From Treponema sp. (lineage in GTDB: Bacteria > Spirochaetota > Spirochaetia > Treponematales > Treponemataceae), in the NCBI RefSeq assembly GCF_017430385.1, contig NZ_JAFRNB010000097.1:1-46098 (forward strand): DNA of 46,098 bases, in the 5' to 3' direction. The notes beneath the pieces are model-generated. The model did no database searches. It was given only the letters and a program-made list of their open reading frames with translations, and was not told the origin of the DNA. The position numbers were made by a program, and so were the translations under genes. Positions 1 through 8,106 of the stretch are shown here, piece after piece (the stretch's first letter is position 1; each line of letters starts with the position of its first letter).

Positions 1-1
1 A

Positions 2-127
2 ATGAATCTTCTGAAGCAAGCAGATTTTTCGGATGTCATAAAATCCAAAAACATTACAATTTCTCAAAAGCAGCACATTTGCGATAAATGCGAAGATTAT
101 CTGGATAGAGTCATTAAGTTATTTTAA
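2..127 (+). CDS. C-terminal end of an unidentified protein (partial)
   Basis: An open frame enters from the left edge and ends at TAA 125-127. The last 41 codons encode a charged, Lys-rich tail with a CDKCED motif near the end. No family is recognisable. A Met codon lies at position 2, but the gene most likely begins outside the window. It reads toward the iron-transporter genes, from which a hairpin-rich spacer separates it. Confidence 0.4.
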   Translation: MNLLKQADFSDVIKSKNITISQKQHICDKCEDYLDRVIKLF

Positions 128-203
128 TGCGGATGCCCTGAGGGGGAGACTTCCCCCACTTGCACAAAAACCCTTTTCATACTAAATTACTAGGTAATAT
201 GTC

Positions 204-321
204 ATCTCTGGAACTTTTTTCAAAAAGTTCCAGAGATTCCGACGAGTTTTAACTCTTGAAATAGCAAGACTCAAAACTCGCATTTTCAGAGTCACCTCTA
301 AAAACTGAAGTTTTTAGAGGT
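204..321. repeat. Cluster of three successive hairpins
   Basis: Three inverted repeats follow one another. The first has perfect 16-nt arms (204-219/222-237). The second has 15-nt arms with two mismatches (243-257/266-280, loop 258-265). The third has perfect 13-nt arms (294-306/309-321). None is followed by a clear U-run on the plus strand. They fill most of the spacer before the substrate-binding lipoprotein gene, whose ribosome-binding site (GGAGG) lies just downstream. They may form a structured 5' leader or be repeat-derived DNA. Confidence 0.6.
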
Positions 322-347
322 CTCCATTAAAAAAACGGAGGCTTTCC

Positions 348-1340
348 ATGAAAAAAATTGCAATTCTTTCAATTCTTGCATCTCTTGCTTTTGTTGGCTG
401 CACAAAAAATCAATCACAGGAACTTCGCGTTTACTCAATCATTCACGACGAAGAAACCGAAGCCCTTACAAAACTTTTCACAGAAAAAACTGGAATCCCG
501 GTCAGCTACCTTCGGGCAACCACCGGAGAACTTGTAAACCGCGTCATCACCGAGAAAAATGATCCGCAGGCTGACATTCTGCTTGGCGGAGCTTCGAGCT
601 ATCACATTCAGGCCGACAACGAGGGCGCACTCGAAAGCTATGCTTCTCCGCTCGCAAAAGATCTTCCATCTTACGCAGTCGCAAAAGACAATACTTGGAC
701 AGGCTTCTGTGTTCTCACGCTCGGAATCGGCGTAAATGCAAAAAGATTCGCAGAAAAATTCCCAGGAATTCCGCTTCCAAAAACATGGACGGACCTTGCC
801 AACCCGATTTTCAAAGGTGAAGTCGTTTTGAACAATCCTTCGGCATCGAGCACGGGCTATCTTTTCGTCCAGAACCAGCTTCAGCGGCTCGGCGAAGAAA
901 AAGGCTGGGAATATCTTCACGCGCTCACAAAAAATGTCGGTCAGTTCCCGGATTCAGGAAGCGCGCCGGCAAAATTGCTCGGAACAGGCGAATACACTTT
1001 GGGCGTATCATACTTGCACGCTCTCGCAAAATACAACGCGCAGGGCTTCGATGTAAAACCAATCGCGCCGCCTCAGTCTGTCGGTGATGTTGACTGCATT
1101 TCAATCATGAAAAACACAAAGAATCTTGCCGCAGCAAAAAAATTCGTTGATTTCATGCTCTCAGTTGAGGCGCAGGAACTCATGAGCAACTACACTTTCA
1201 CAACGCCGGTAAATCCAAAAGCACGCTCCGTAAAAGGCAGCATTGCGATTGCGGACATCAATTTAATCGATTATGATGTACAGAAAGCCTCGGCAGAAAA
1301 AACAGCAGTTTTAGACAGATGGGTAAAGGAAATAAAATAA
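348..1340 (+). CDS. Iron(III)-type ABC transporter substrate-binding lipoprotein
   Basis: This 330-aa extracytoplasmic solute receptor has a signal peptide ending in the lipobox FVGC (Cys18), so it should be lipid-anchored. The body is a type II periplasmic-binding fold of the FbpA/AfuA/IdiA kind. It shows the N-terminal ELRVYS strand, a TGELVNR segment and an LGGASSYH stretch after the ADI strand. The next gene, a double-length permease, starts 13 bp downstream, and a matching ATPase lies at 4805, as in fbpABC systems. The start is supported by GGAGG upstream of ATG 348. Ferric iron is the family-level expectation. Related members carry phosphonates, sugar phosphates or thiamine, so the substrate is inferred. 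Confidence 0.8.
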   Translation: MKKIAILSILASLAFVGCTKNQSQELRVYSIIHDEETEALTKLFTEKTGIPVSYLRATTGELVNRVITEKNDPQADILLGGASSYHIQADNEGALESYASPLAKDLPSYAVAKDNTWTGFCVLTLGIGVNAKRFAEKFPGIPLPKTWTDLANPIFKGEVVLNNPSASSTGYLFVQNQLQRLGEEKGWEYLHALTKNVGQFPDSGSAPAKLLGTGEYTLGVSYLHALAKYNAQGFDVKPIAPPQSVGDVDCISIMKNTKNLAAAKKFVDFMLSVEAQELMSNYTFTTPVNPKARSVKGSIAIADINLIDYDVQKASAEKTAVLDRWVKEIK

Positions 1341-1353
1341 TCAGGAGTTAGAA

Positions 1354-3090
1354 ATGAGGAGTGAGGACTTAGAACATGGGCGTTCCCTGCCTTGCGGCAG
1401 GTCGGGTGTTTCGCTGTTCCGTGCTATCCGCACTCCATTCGCTTCGCGAACGGCTAACGCCGCAGCTACACCCCCTAACGCATTTTTTTCAAAAACACAT
1501 TTTCTATACATCGCCGTGATTTTTGTTCTCACGGCTTTTGTTGTTTTTCCGCTTGGCTGCGTTTTGATTTCGCCACGAGCAAAAGATTTTGTTTCGGTAT
1601 TTACTTCGAGTGTCTGGCGCGGAGCGATGCTCAACACACTTCTTGAATGTATCTGCTCCACTACCCTTTCGGTGCTTGTCGGCTACCTTTTTGCTTATGC
1701 GGTAATCAAAGCTGACATTCCTTTCAAAAAAATTTTCGGTTTCATTCCGATTCTTCACCTGATGACACCGCCTTTCGTCGGCGGACTTTCATTCATCCTT
1801 CTTTTTGGCAGGCAGGGATTTTTCACAAAGACACTTCTTGGGCTTGATGTAAGCCTTTACGGATTTCGTGGACTTTTGATTGCCCAGGTTTTATGCTTCT
1901 TCCCGATTGCGTATTTGATTTGCGCCCAGGTTTTGAAACGGGTTCCGCCAAGCCTGGAACAGGCAGCGCGGGCAATGGGAGCCTCAAAGGCTCGGATTGC
2001 GCTCACGGTCACTCTTCCGCTATGCGCGAACGGCATTCTTTCGGCAGCCCTTTTTATCGCAGTCTCGGTTCTCAGCGATTTTGGCAACCCCATGATTGTC
2101 GCCGGCAGGTTCCGCGTGCTTGCAGTTGAAGTTTACACACAGCTCACAGGCTGGGTCAGTGCGGGCACAAGCTGCGTCCTCGGAATCATTCTCGTGCTTC
2201 CTTCGGTGGGCCTTTTTGTAGCACAAAATCATTTCATGAAAAAACAGAATGCAAAATTCGCCACTGTCGGCACAAAAGCCTCGCCCTTGCCAGAGAAAAA
2301 ATCTTCTATTATCACACGCATTCTGCTCTTCATTTTCTGCGCATTCATTTCGCTTTTGATTCTGGCTCAGTTCGCATCGATTTTAATCGGCTCGCTGCAA
2401 AAGCTCTGGGGAATCAACACGACTTTCACAACTGAGCATTTCAAAACGATGGGAAAATACAGCCGTGAGCTTTTCAATTCAATTTCTTTCGCATTCATCG
2501 CCGCGATTTTCAGCACGATTCTGGCAAGTCTTTCAGTTTTCTTCGTAAACCGAACAAGCCTTCCGTGCAAAAAATATCTCGACATCTGCGTTCAGATTCC
2601 GGCGGCAGTTCCAGGCTCCCTTTTCGGTCTCGCCCTCTCGCTCGCAACAAACTTCCTTCACATCCATCTTTCGGCAATGATGATTGTAATCGCAATGACA
2701 GTGGCCTTCATGCCGTTCTCATACAGAATAATCTCCACGGTTTTCTCGCAAATCAAAACCACGCTCGATGACGCTTCATGCTCGCTCGGAGCAAATAAAA
2801 TCCAGGTTCTCGGCACGGTTTTGGTTCCGCTGAGCAAAGGCGGCATCTTCTCTTCATTTATCTACGATTTTGTGCGCGGAGTCGGAACAATCAGCTCGGT
2901 AATTTTCTTGGTATCGTTCAAAACGCCTCTCGCATCAATAAAAATCCTGAATCTGGCCGAACAAGGCGAATGGGGAAAAGCAGCAGCCCTGGCAACTGTG
3001 CTCACGGCTCTAACGTTCGGCGTGCTGCTCGCAGGAAGAGTGGGGATGAAATTCAAAACTAAGGGAAAGAGGGGAAATAAAGGGGAATAA
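1354..3090 (+). CDS. FbpB-type double-length ABC permease with repeat-derived N-terminus
   Basis: This 578-aa inner-membrane permease contains two fused BPD_transp_1 halves. Each has the cytoplasmic EAA-like loop (about residues 200-215, EQAARAMGASKARI; about 470-485, DDASCSLGANKIQV) and about six membrane helices, as in FbpB. Roughly the first 42 residues are not membrane sequence but the translation of an intergenic repeat (1378-1482). The first helix begins only at about residue 50. ATG 1354 is the apparent start, because AGGAG lies at 1343-1347 and no other ATG follows for a long way. A GTG near 1516 could be an ancestral alternative. The gene follows the receptor gene by 13 bp. Confidence 0.85.
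   Translation: MRSEDLEHGRSLPCGRSGVSLFRAIRTPFASRTANAAATPPNAFFSKTHFLYIAVIFVLTAFVVFPLGCVLISPRAKDFVSVFTSSVWRGAMLNTLLECICSTTLSVLVGYLFAYAVIKADIPFKKIFGFIPILHLMTPPFVGGLSFILLFGRQGFFTKTLLGLDVSLYGFRGLLIAQVLCFFPIAYLICAQVLKRVPPSLEQAARAMGASKARIALTVTLPLCANGILSAALFIAVSVLSDFGNPMIVAGRFRVLAVEVYTQLTGWVSAGTSCVLGIILVLPSVGLFVAQNHFMKKQNAKFATVGTKASPLPEKKSSIITRILLFIFCAFISLLILAQFASILIGSLQKLWGINTTFTTEHFKTMGKYSRELFNSISFAFIAAIFSTILASLSVFFVNRTSLPCKKYLDICVQIPAAVPGSLFGLALSLATNFLHIHLSAMMIVIAMTVAFMPFSYRIISTVFSQIKTTLDDASCSLGANKIQVLGTVLVPLSKGGIFSSFIYDFVRGVGTISSVIFLVSFKTPLASIKILNLAEQGEWGKAAALATVLTALTFGVLLAGRVGMKFKTKGKRGNKGE
1378..1482 (+). repeat. GGGCGTT...CCCTAACGCA intergenic repeat, copy A, inside a gene
   Basis: The copy begins GGGCGTTCC, contains a CTGCC-TTGC-GGCAG hairpin, then GTCGGG, the palindromic CGCTTCGCG, and ends CCCTAACGCA. 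It shares this order with 8107-8210 and 26914-26997. It lies within the 5' coding part of the ABC permease and is read in frame without a stop. Confidence 0.75.
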
Positions 3091-3092
3091 AA

Positions 3093-3356
3093 TTATTTGT
3101 CACTATAATGGTTCTTGCACTGATAAATCCGCACGCAATCACCGTCAATTTTATAAATCAGTCGATTTTTTTCATCAATTTCACGACTCCACAAGCCTGA
3201 AAGATTGTCTTTAAGCGGTTCAGGATGCCCGATTCCGTTGTTACCATTGCGTTGTATGTCAGCAATTAATTTATTTATCTTTTTAAGAGTCTTTTTATCC
3301 TCTCCTTGCCAATAAATGAACTGCTCCCATGCACTATCTTCAAACTGGATGCTCAT
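3093..3356 (-). CDS. Txe/YoeB-family toxin (ribosome-dependent mRNA interferase)
   Basis: This 87-aa RelE-fold toxin is expected to cleave mRNA at the ribosomal A site. The YoeB hallmarks are all present: an N-terminal FEDSAWEQF segment, HPEPLK with the catalytic Glu, SREIDEKNRLIY with the catalytic Arg, and a terminal CKNHYSDK with the catalytic His and Tyr. The length matches the family (about 84-90 aa). It overlaps the upstream antitoxin by 4 bp (ATGA), implying translational coupling. It is convergent with the ABC permease, with only 2 bp between the stops. Confidence 0.92.
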   Translation of the reverse strand: MSIQFEDSAWEQFIYWQGEDKKTLKKINKLIADIQRNGNNGIGHPEPLKDNLSGLWSREIDEKNRLIYKIDGDCVRIYQCKNHYSDK

Positions 3357-3583
3357 TTTTCCATCGCCTCTAATTCTTCCATTGTCTTTTTTACAAAGTG
3401 CAACTTTCCTTCGTCATCGAGGCGTTTCAATTCTTCGAGGTGCCGGATGTTTTCTTCATTATAAAAATCATCCTTTGCCGTTTTTTTGACAGTGAGATGG
3501 GCTGAAGGTGCCAGCTTGACCAAACTTTTTATTGCATCGATGAGAGTTTTGTTTGCGTTCTGAATTGTTACTGTCGCTGTCAT
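3353..3583 (-). CDS. Antitoxin partner of the YoeB-like toxin
   Basis: This is a 76-aa protein, and start 3583 is chosen because a near-perfect ribosome-binding site (GGAGG) precedes it. A longer reading from 3628 has no such site. The N-terminal half is a short beta/helix segment that may bind DNA. The C-terminal half is acidic and helical (YNEENIRHLEELKRLDDEGK), typical of the segment that wraps the toxin. It is not a typical Phd/YefM sequence and looks more like a RelB-type or unclassified antitoxin. The pairing is inferred from gene order and the 4-bp overlap. Confidence 0.82.
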   Translation of the reverse strand: MTATVTIQNANKTLIDAIKSLVKLAPSAHLTVKKTAKDDFYNEENIRHLEELKRLDDEGKLHFVKKTMEELEAMEK

Positions 3584-3618
3584 AATTTCCTCCGTGATTC
3601 TCAAAAATCTCCATCCCA

Positions 3619-3659
3619 AATATAACACGAAAGATTACATCTGTAAACTTTGATTCGTG
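3619..3659 (-). promoter_or_regulatory. Candidate promoter and operator of the toxin-antitoxin pair
   Basis: On the minus strand a TATATT box (3624-3619) lies about 35 nt before the antitoxin ATG. Immediately upstream is a nested dyad: outer arms CACGAA/TTCGTG (3626-3631/3654-3659) and inner arms TTACA/TGTAA (3635-3639/3642-3646). The half-site AGATGTAA recurs near 3684-3692. Such dyads at the promoter are the usual place for antitoxin autoregulation. Binding is inferred. Confidence 0.45.
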
Positions 3660-3693
3660 GATTTCAAAACAGACTAGAAAATCAGATGTAAAA

Positions 3694-3837
3694 TTAATTT
3701 CGCTTCAAACGTCTGGCAACAGAGCCGATTAAATCCAAATCCTCATCCGAAAGATAATTCAATTCTGGAATTAATTTTTTCACTTTCGGCTTTATAACAC
3801 TTATATCAAAAAATTGCTTATAAGAAAGGGCGTGCAT
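3694..3837 (-). CDS. Small 47-aa ORF, unknown
   Basis: A 47-aa frame encodes a Lys-rich, soluble peptide ending LSDEDLDLIGSVARRLKRN, which has a plausible amphipathic helix and protein-like composition. Start ATG 3837 lacks a good ribosome-binding site. It could be a real small gene, an accessory of the toxin-antitoxin pair on the same strand, or the end of a longer gene whose front was deleted. Confidence 0.3.
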   Translation of the reverse strand: MHALSYKQFFDISVIKPKVKKLIPELNYLSDEDLDLIGSVARRLKRN

Positions 3838-3921
3838 AGCCCGCAGTTGAATGATGAAGATTCATATTCTAAAGAAGAGCGTAAAAGAGTAATTGATGCC
3901 ATCAATGAATTTTTGAAGTAG
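3832..3921 (+). pseudogene. Possible remnant of a gene 3' end
   Basis: A short open stretch ends at TAG 3919-3921 and encodes a peptide with SYSKEERKRVIDAINEFLK at its end, which looks like the helical C-terminus of a larger protein. No upstream body remains in frame. It sits in a 380-bp stretch between the antitoxin and the patatin gene that otherwise holds only the 47-aa ORF and promoter-like DNA. Confidence 0.25.
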
Positions 3922-3952
3922 TTTTCTGCTATAAACAAACCCTGTTTTCTGC

Positions 3953-3965
3953 TATACTTTCGCTC
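3953..3965 (+). promoter_or_regulatory. TATACT -10 box 7 nt before the patatin ATG (leaderless promoter)
   Basis: TATACT (3953-3958) is separated from ATG 3966 by 7 nt, so transcription should begin at or beside the start codon. No Shine-Dalgarno sequence is present. The segment GTTTTCTGCTATA occurs twice here (from 3921 and from about 3943), a 22-nt direct repeat period. Confidence 0.5.
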
Positions 3966-4808
3966 ATGAAAGGTCTGGTAATGGAAGGCGGTGCCATGCG
4001 CGGGATGTTCACGGCTGGCGTCTGCGATGTTTTGTTGGAAAATGGAATCAATTTTGACGGCGCAATTGGCGTTTCGGCCGGGGCAACTTTTGGCTGCAAT
4101 TTTAAGTCAAAGCAGATTGGGCGTGCTATCCGCTACAACAAAAAATTCTCACACGACTGGCGATATTGCTCTTTCCGCTCGCTTCTTTTGACCGGCGACC
4201 TTTACGGTGCTGATTTTTGCTACAACGAGCTTCCGAACAAACTTGACCTTTTTGATTACGAGGAATACCGTTCCAATCCTCTCAAATTTTATGCCGTGGC
4301 TTCGGATTGTCGCACCGGCGAGCCTGTTTACAAAGAACTTGCGACCTGCGACGAAAAAGATTTGACCTGGATGCGCGCAAGTGCCAGTATGCCGCTTGTT
4401 TCTCGCGTAGTAAAAATTGACGGCTACGAGCTTTTGGACGGTGGCATGACTGATTCGATTCCGCTCAAGGCTTTTGAAGGCATGGGCTACGAAAAAAATC
4501 TCGTGATTCTGACCCAGCCGCGAAGTTTTGTGAAAGAACAAAGCTCTTCCATCAAAATGATGAAATTTACCTTGCGAAAATACCCGAAACTGTACGAAGC
4601 GATGAAAAAACGTCACGAAACTTACAACGCACAAAAAAAATATGTTTTTGAGCAGGAAGCGGCGGGTAAATGCCTCGTGATTTGTCCTTTTGAGCCTCTT
4701 GGAATCAGCCGCACCGAAAAAAATCCCGATGAACTTCAGCGCGTTTACAACATGGGACGGCTTGTTTGCGGCGAAAGCCTTGCCAAAATTACGGAGTTCT
4801 TGAAATGA
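3966..4808 (+). CDS. Patatin-like phospholipase
   Basis: This 280-aa cytoplasmic serine lipase/acyl hydrolase belongs to the RssA/YjjU-like bacterial patatin group. It has the oxyanion-hole motif GGAMRG (residues 8-13), the nucleophile elbow GVSAG with catalytic Ser37, and the catalytic DGG with Asp158. No signal peptide or membrane helix is evident. Its stop codon overlaps the start of the ABC ATPase gene (ATGA), so the two are translationally coupled although functionally unrelated by homology. The lipid substrate is unknown. Confidence 0.9.
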   Translation: MKGLVMEGGAMRGMFTAGVCDVLLENGINFDGAIGVSAGATFGCNFKSKQIGRAIRYNKKFSHDWRYCSFRSLLLTGDLYGADFCYNELPNKLDLFDYEEYRSNPLKFYAVASDCRTGEPVYKELATCDEKDLTWMRASASMPLVSRVVKIDGYELLDGGMTDSIPLKAFEGMGYEKNLVILTQPRSFVKEQSSSIKMMKFTLRKYPKLYEAMKKRHETYNAQKKYVFEQEAAGKCLVICPFEPLGISRTEKNPDELQRVYNMGRLVCGESLAKITEFLK

Positions 4809-5806
4809 ACACAAAACTTGAACTAAAAAACCTTTCTTTCTCTTTCGGAAACACTCTCGCAGTTGACAACATTTCGCTCAAAGTCGAAGAAGGAAGCTTC
4901 ACTACGCTTTTGGGGCCAAGTGGCTGCGGGAAGACAACACTTCTCCGCCTGATTTCAGGATTTTTGGAGCCAAAGTCTGGAGAAATTTTGATTGACGGTG
5001 TAAATCAGGCCGGAATCGAAGTCAACGAGCGCAAAGTTGGCATGGTTTTTCAGGATTACGCGCTTTTTCCGCATCTTTCGGTCGCCCAGAACATCGCTTA
5101 CGGCTTAAAAATCAATAAAACTCCAAGCCGAGACATCAAGGAGCAGGTTCTTGAAATCGCCTCTTCCCTCGGAATTGAATCGCTTCTTTCCCGATTCCCG
5201 AACGAGCTTTCCGGCGGCCAGCAACAACGAGTTGCACTTGCCCGCTCCCTTGTACTTAAGCCCAAAATCCTTCTCATGGATGAGCCACTTTCTTCCCTCG
5301 ACACAAAACTCCGCACAAAAGTCCGCGAGGAGCTTAAGGAAATCCAGCAGCGCCTCAAAATCACCACGGTTTATGTCACGCACGACCAGGAAGAAGCACT
5401 TTCGCTCTCAACGAAAATCGCCGTGCTCAACGAAGGAAAACTTTTGCAGGAAGGAAGCCCTCGCGAAATCTACTTTGAGCCAAAAAATGAATTCGTCGCA
5501 GATTTCGTCGGCAAGGCAAACATGCTCAAAAAAGGCGAAAAAAAGCTCATGATTCGCCCGGAATGGTTTGAAACCGCCCCTGCTCCCCTCGCCTACGAGC
5601 AAGGTCTTGTTCCGGCCGGCGCAATTCTGCTTTCCGGCACGATTCTTGCAGAGCAGTTTTTAGGCAGCAAAAGCCGCTTTGTGATTCAGACGAGCAACAC
5701 CGAGTCCAAAGAAACAATCACCGCGGATTTCGACACGATTTCAGCGGAAAATCTTCGGATCGGCGACAGAATCACAGTTCGGGCAAAAAAAATCTGGGAA
5801 TTTTAG
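4805..5806 (+). CDS. FbpC-type ABC transporter ATP-binding protein
   Basis: This is a 333-aa ATPase of the iron/spermidine/sulfate (CUT-like) class. It has Walker A GPSGCGKTT (about residues 38-46), a Q-loop in MVFQDYALFPH, the signature LSGGQQQR, Walker B ILLMDEPLSSLD and the switch His in VTHDQEEA. After about residue 240 comes a TOBE-like regulatory domain. ATG 4805 is chosen because it begins the conserved TKLELKNLSFSFG strand and overlaps the patatin stop. It most likely powers the receptor/permease pair at 348-3090. The order receptor-permease-ATPase is preserved, but 1.7 kb of unrelated DNA separates the last two. Confidence 0.9.
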   Translation: MNTKLELKNLSFSFGNTLAVDNISLKVEEGSFTTLLGPSGCGKTTLLRLISGFLEPKSGEILIDGVNQAGIEVNERKVGMVFQDYALFPHLSVAQNIAYGLKINKTPSRDIKEQVLEIASSLGIESLLSRFPNELSGGQQQRVALARSLVLKPKILLMDEPLSSLDTKLRTKVREELKEIQQRLKITTVYVTHDQEEALSLSTKIAVLNEGKLLQEGSPREIYFEPKNEFVADFVGKANMLKKGEKKLMIRPEWFETAPAPLAYEQGLVPAGAILLSGTILAEQFLGSKSRFVIQTSNTESKETITADFDTISAENLRIGDRITVRAKKIWEF

Positions 5807-5892
5807 GGCGCAATCAACCTGCAACCGCTGTTCCGCCTTTCGCTAACGCTCATAGCCTTCGGCTACTTCGAGGCTCCATAGCGGGGCGCAGC
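5806..5892 (+). repeat. GGGCGCAATC-type intergenic repeat, copy D
   Basis: The repeat starts on the last base of the ATPase stop codon with GGGCGCAATC, then CTGC, GCTGTTCCGCC, TTCGCTAACGCTCAT and AGCCTTCGGCT. The same ordered blocks occur in reverse orientation at 9498-9593. The rest of the 192-bp spacer to the antiporter gene is AT-rich promoter DNA with GGAGG just before ATG 5999. Confidence 0.65.
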
Positions 5893-5998
5893 TTTTCTTA
5901 TAAACCGCAAAGTTTTCAACAGTTTTCAAGAATCCTCAAACATCTTCACAAGATTTCTAAAATATGATAGCATAACTCTCTCTTTTTGGAGGTATTTT

Positions 5999-8101
5999 AT
6001 GGACATCACAGAAATTATTACAGACCTCGTTTTTCAGCTCGCGCTGATTATCTTTGCAGCCCGCATTTTCGGCAAACTGGCGGCTCGCGTTGGCATTCCT
6101 TCCGTTTTAGGAGAACTTGTTGCGGGCATCTTAATCGGGCCTTTCGCGCTCGGAGGAATCGCACTTCCAGGCTTTCCGCACGGTCTTTTCGGCGTAACAG
6201 ATTCACTCGCCGGAGCAGTTTCCCCGGAACTCTACGCATTCGCACAAATTGCTTCTATTATTCTGCTTTTCGCTTCTGGCCTTGAAACTGACCTTTCACT
6301 TTTCATCAAATATTCTGTCTCTGGCGGAATCATCGGCGTTGGCGGTGTCGTAATTTCATTCTTCTTCGGAGCAGTATGCGCATTCTTCATTCTGCCAGTC
6401 CTCGGAATCGAGTGCACTTCACTTTTTGATGTCAAATGTCTTTTCCTCGGCATCATGTCCTCGGCAACATCAGTCGGAATCACCGCACGAATCTTGAGCG
6501 ACAAAAAACGCATGGATTCCCCGGAAGGCGTCACAATCCTTGCAGCGGCAGTTTTTGATGATGTTCTCGGCATCGTCCTTCTCGCAGTCGTAATGGGAAT
6601 CGTCTCGGCACTCGGCACAGGAAAAGCACTTTCCGGCGGCGCAATCGGAATCATCGCGCTCAAAGCATTCGGAATCTGGCTCGTGGCAACAGTCGCATTC
6701 ATCCTTCTTTCAAAAAAAATCGCCCGCTTCGTCCGCTTTTTCGGTGGCGCAACAGATTTTTCAATCGCAGCATTAGGCGTGGCTTTCCTTCTCGCAGGAT
6801 TTTTTGAAAAAGAGCACATCGCAATGATTATCGGAGCTTACACGACAGGCCTCGCACTTTCGGGCACTGACATTGCACCGGTCATTCAGGAAAAAATCCA
6901 CTCGCTCTACAAATTCTTCGTACCGATTTTCTTCGCCGTCACAGGCATGAGCGTTGATGTCACCAAACTTTTCAGCCAGAACGTCCTGATTTGCGGCGGA
7001 ATCTACACTCTGCTCGCAATTCTTTCAAAACTTTTGGGCTGCGGCCTTCCTTCACTCGGACTTGGCTTTAACCTTAAAGGAGCTTTCCGAATCGGAGCTG
7101 GCATGATTCCTCGTGGCGAAGTCGCATTGATTATCGCAGGAATCGGTCTTACGGCAAAAGACGCACTTGGCGCACCAATCGTAAATCAGGATTTGTTCGG
7201 AGTCGTAATTTTGATGACCCTCGTTACAACTTTGGTCGCACCGCCAATCCTCAACATCTCGCTCTCAATCAAAGGCCGCGGAACTAAAAAAGAAGTTGCT
7301 GACGAAGAAAGCCAGGTTTTTGAATGGGATTTCAACGATCAGGAACTCACTCACCTCGTCATGGACTTCCTCTACCGCGATTTGCGTGCCGAAGGCTTCT
7401 ATGTTCAGATGATGAACATCACCGACGGAATCTGCACAGCCCGCCGAAGCGACACGGCAATTTCTCTCCGCGAAGAAGGCACAAAACTCGTAATCGAAAC
7501 CGAAGAAAAAGACATGGGCTTTGTCAAAGGCGAACTCTACGAAATCATGCTCCGTCTCGACAAATCAATGAAATCACTTTCAGCCCTAAAAAATACAGTC
7601 TCGCTCCAGTACGGATTCGCCTGCCCTGAAAACCGCGTGACAAACTCTCTCACAAGATTCTTGAACACGAACTGCATTTCATGCGACCTCAAAGGCAACA
7701 CAAAAGACGAAATTCTTGAAGAAATGCTTACACTTTTGAGCCAGACAGGAAATGTCGTAAACCGCCAGCAAGTTTTGACAGCATTAAAAGAGCGTGAGGC
7801 GGCCGGCAGCACAGGAATCGAAAAAGGAATCGCGTTCCCGCACACCAAAACAAACGGCGTAACCGAAACTTGCGTTGCCATCGGAATCAAAAAAAGCGGT
7901 GCTGATTTTGCCGCAATGGACGGAAATCCGTCAAAAATCTTCGTAATGCTCGTGGCTCCAATCGACGGCGCAAACCCACTCATGCGTGCAATGGCAGCTT
8001 TCAGTGGCTCTCTCATGCACGAAGATGTCCGCGAATCTCTGCTTCAAGCAAAAACAGCCGAAGAAGTGGTCGAAATTTTGAAAGACTCAAAGAAAATGTA
8101 A
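5999..8101 (+). CDS. CPA2-type cation/proton antiporter fused to a PTS EIIA domain
   Basis: This is a 700-aa membrane protein. Residues 1-415 form a Kef/NapA-type Na+(K+)/H+ exchanger with about 12 helices, including GELVAGILIGPFALGG and an FDDVLGIVLL segment with the acidic pair of the ion site. Residues 420-540 are a soluble linker region. Residues 545-700 are an EIIA-fructose/PtsN-like domain with the phosphorylatable His615 in GIAFPHTKT. PtsN-like proteins control K+ transport in other bacteria, so the covalent domain may tie antiport to PTS or energy state. That link is inference. GGAGG lies upstream of ATG 5999. Confidence 0.88.
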   Translation: MDITEIITDLVFQLALIIFAARIFGKLAARVGIPSVLGELVAGILIGPFALGGIALPGFPHGLFGVTDSLAGAVSPELYAFAQIASIILLFASGLETDLSLFIKYSVSGGIIGVGGVVISFFFGAVCAFFILPVLGIECTSLFDVKCLFLGIMSSATSVGITARILSDKKRMDSPEGVTILAAAVFDDVLGIVLLAVVMGIVSALGTGKALSGGAIGIIALKAFGIWLVATVAFILLSKKIARFVRFFGGATDFSIAALGVAFLLAGFFEKEHIAMIIGAYTTGLALSGTDIAPVIQEKIHSLYKFFVPIFFAVTGMSVDVTKLFSQNVLICGGIYTLLAILSKLLGCGLPSLGLGFNLKGAFRIGAGMIPRGEVALIIAGIGLTAKDALGAPIVNQDLFGVVILMTLVTTLVAPPILNISLSIKGRGTKKEVADEESQVFEWDFNDQELTHLVMDFLYRDLRAEGFYVQMMNITDGICTARRSDTAISLREEGTKLVIETEEKDMGFVKGELYEIMLRLDKSMKSLSALKNTVSLQYGFACPENRVTNSLTRFLNTNCISCDLKGNTKDEILEEMLTLLSQTGNVVNRQQVLTALKEREAAGSTGIEKGIAFPHTKTNGVTETCVAIGIKKSGADFAAMDGNPSKIFVMLVAPIDGANPLMRAMAAFSGSLMHEDVRESLLQAKTAEEVVEILKDSKKM

Positions 8102-8106
8102 AATTT

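Noticed and set aside
435..920. Long minus-strand frame inside the receptor gene
   Set aside because: It is the antisense shadow of a clear lipoprotein gene, with no ribosome-binding site and no recognisable family.
4149..4814. 221-codon antisense frame opposite the patatin gene
   Set aside because: The sense frame has the full catalytic set. The antisense one is Phe/His-rich with no motif.
6232..6819. 195-codon antisense frame in the antiporter gene
   Set aside because: Its composition (Pro/Ala/Lys/Thr-rich) is typical of the complement of membrane-helix codons. The sense frame has strong domain matches.
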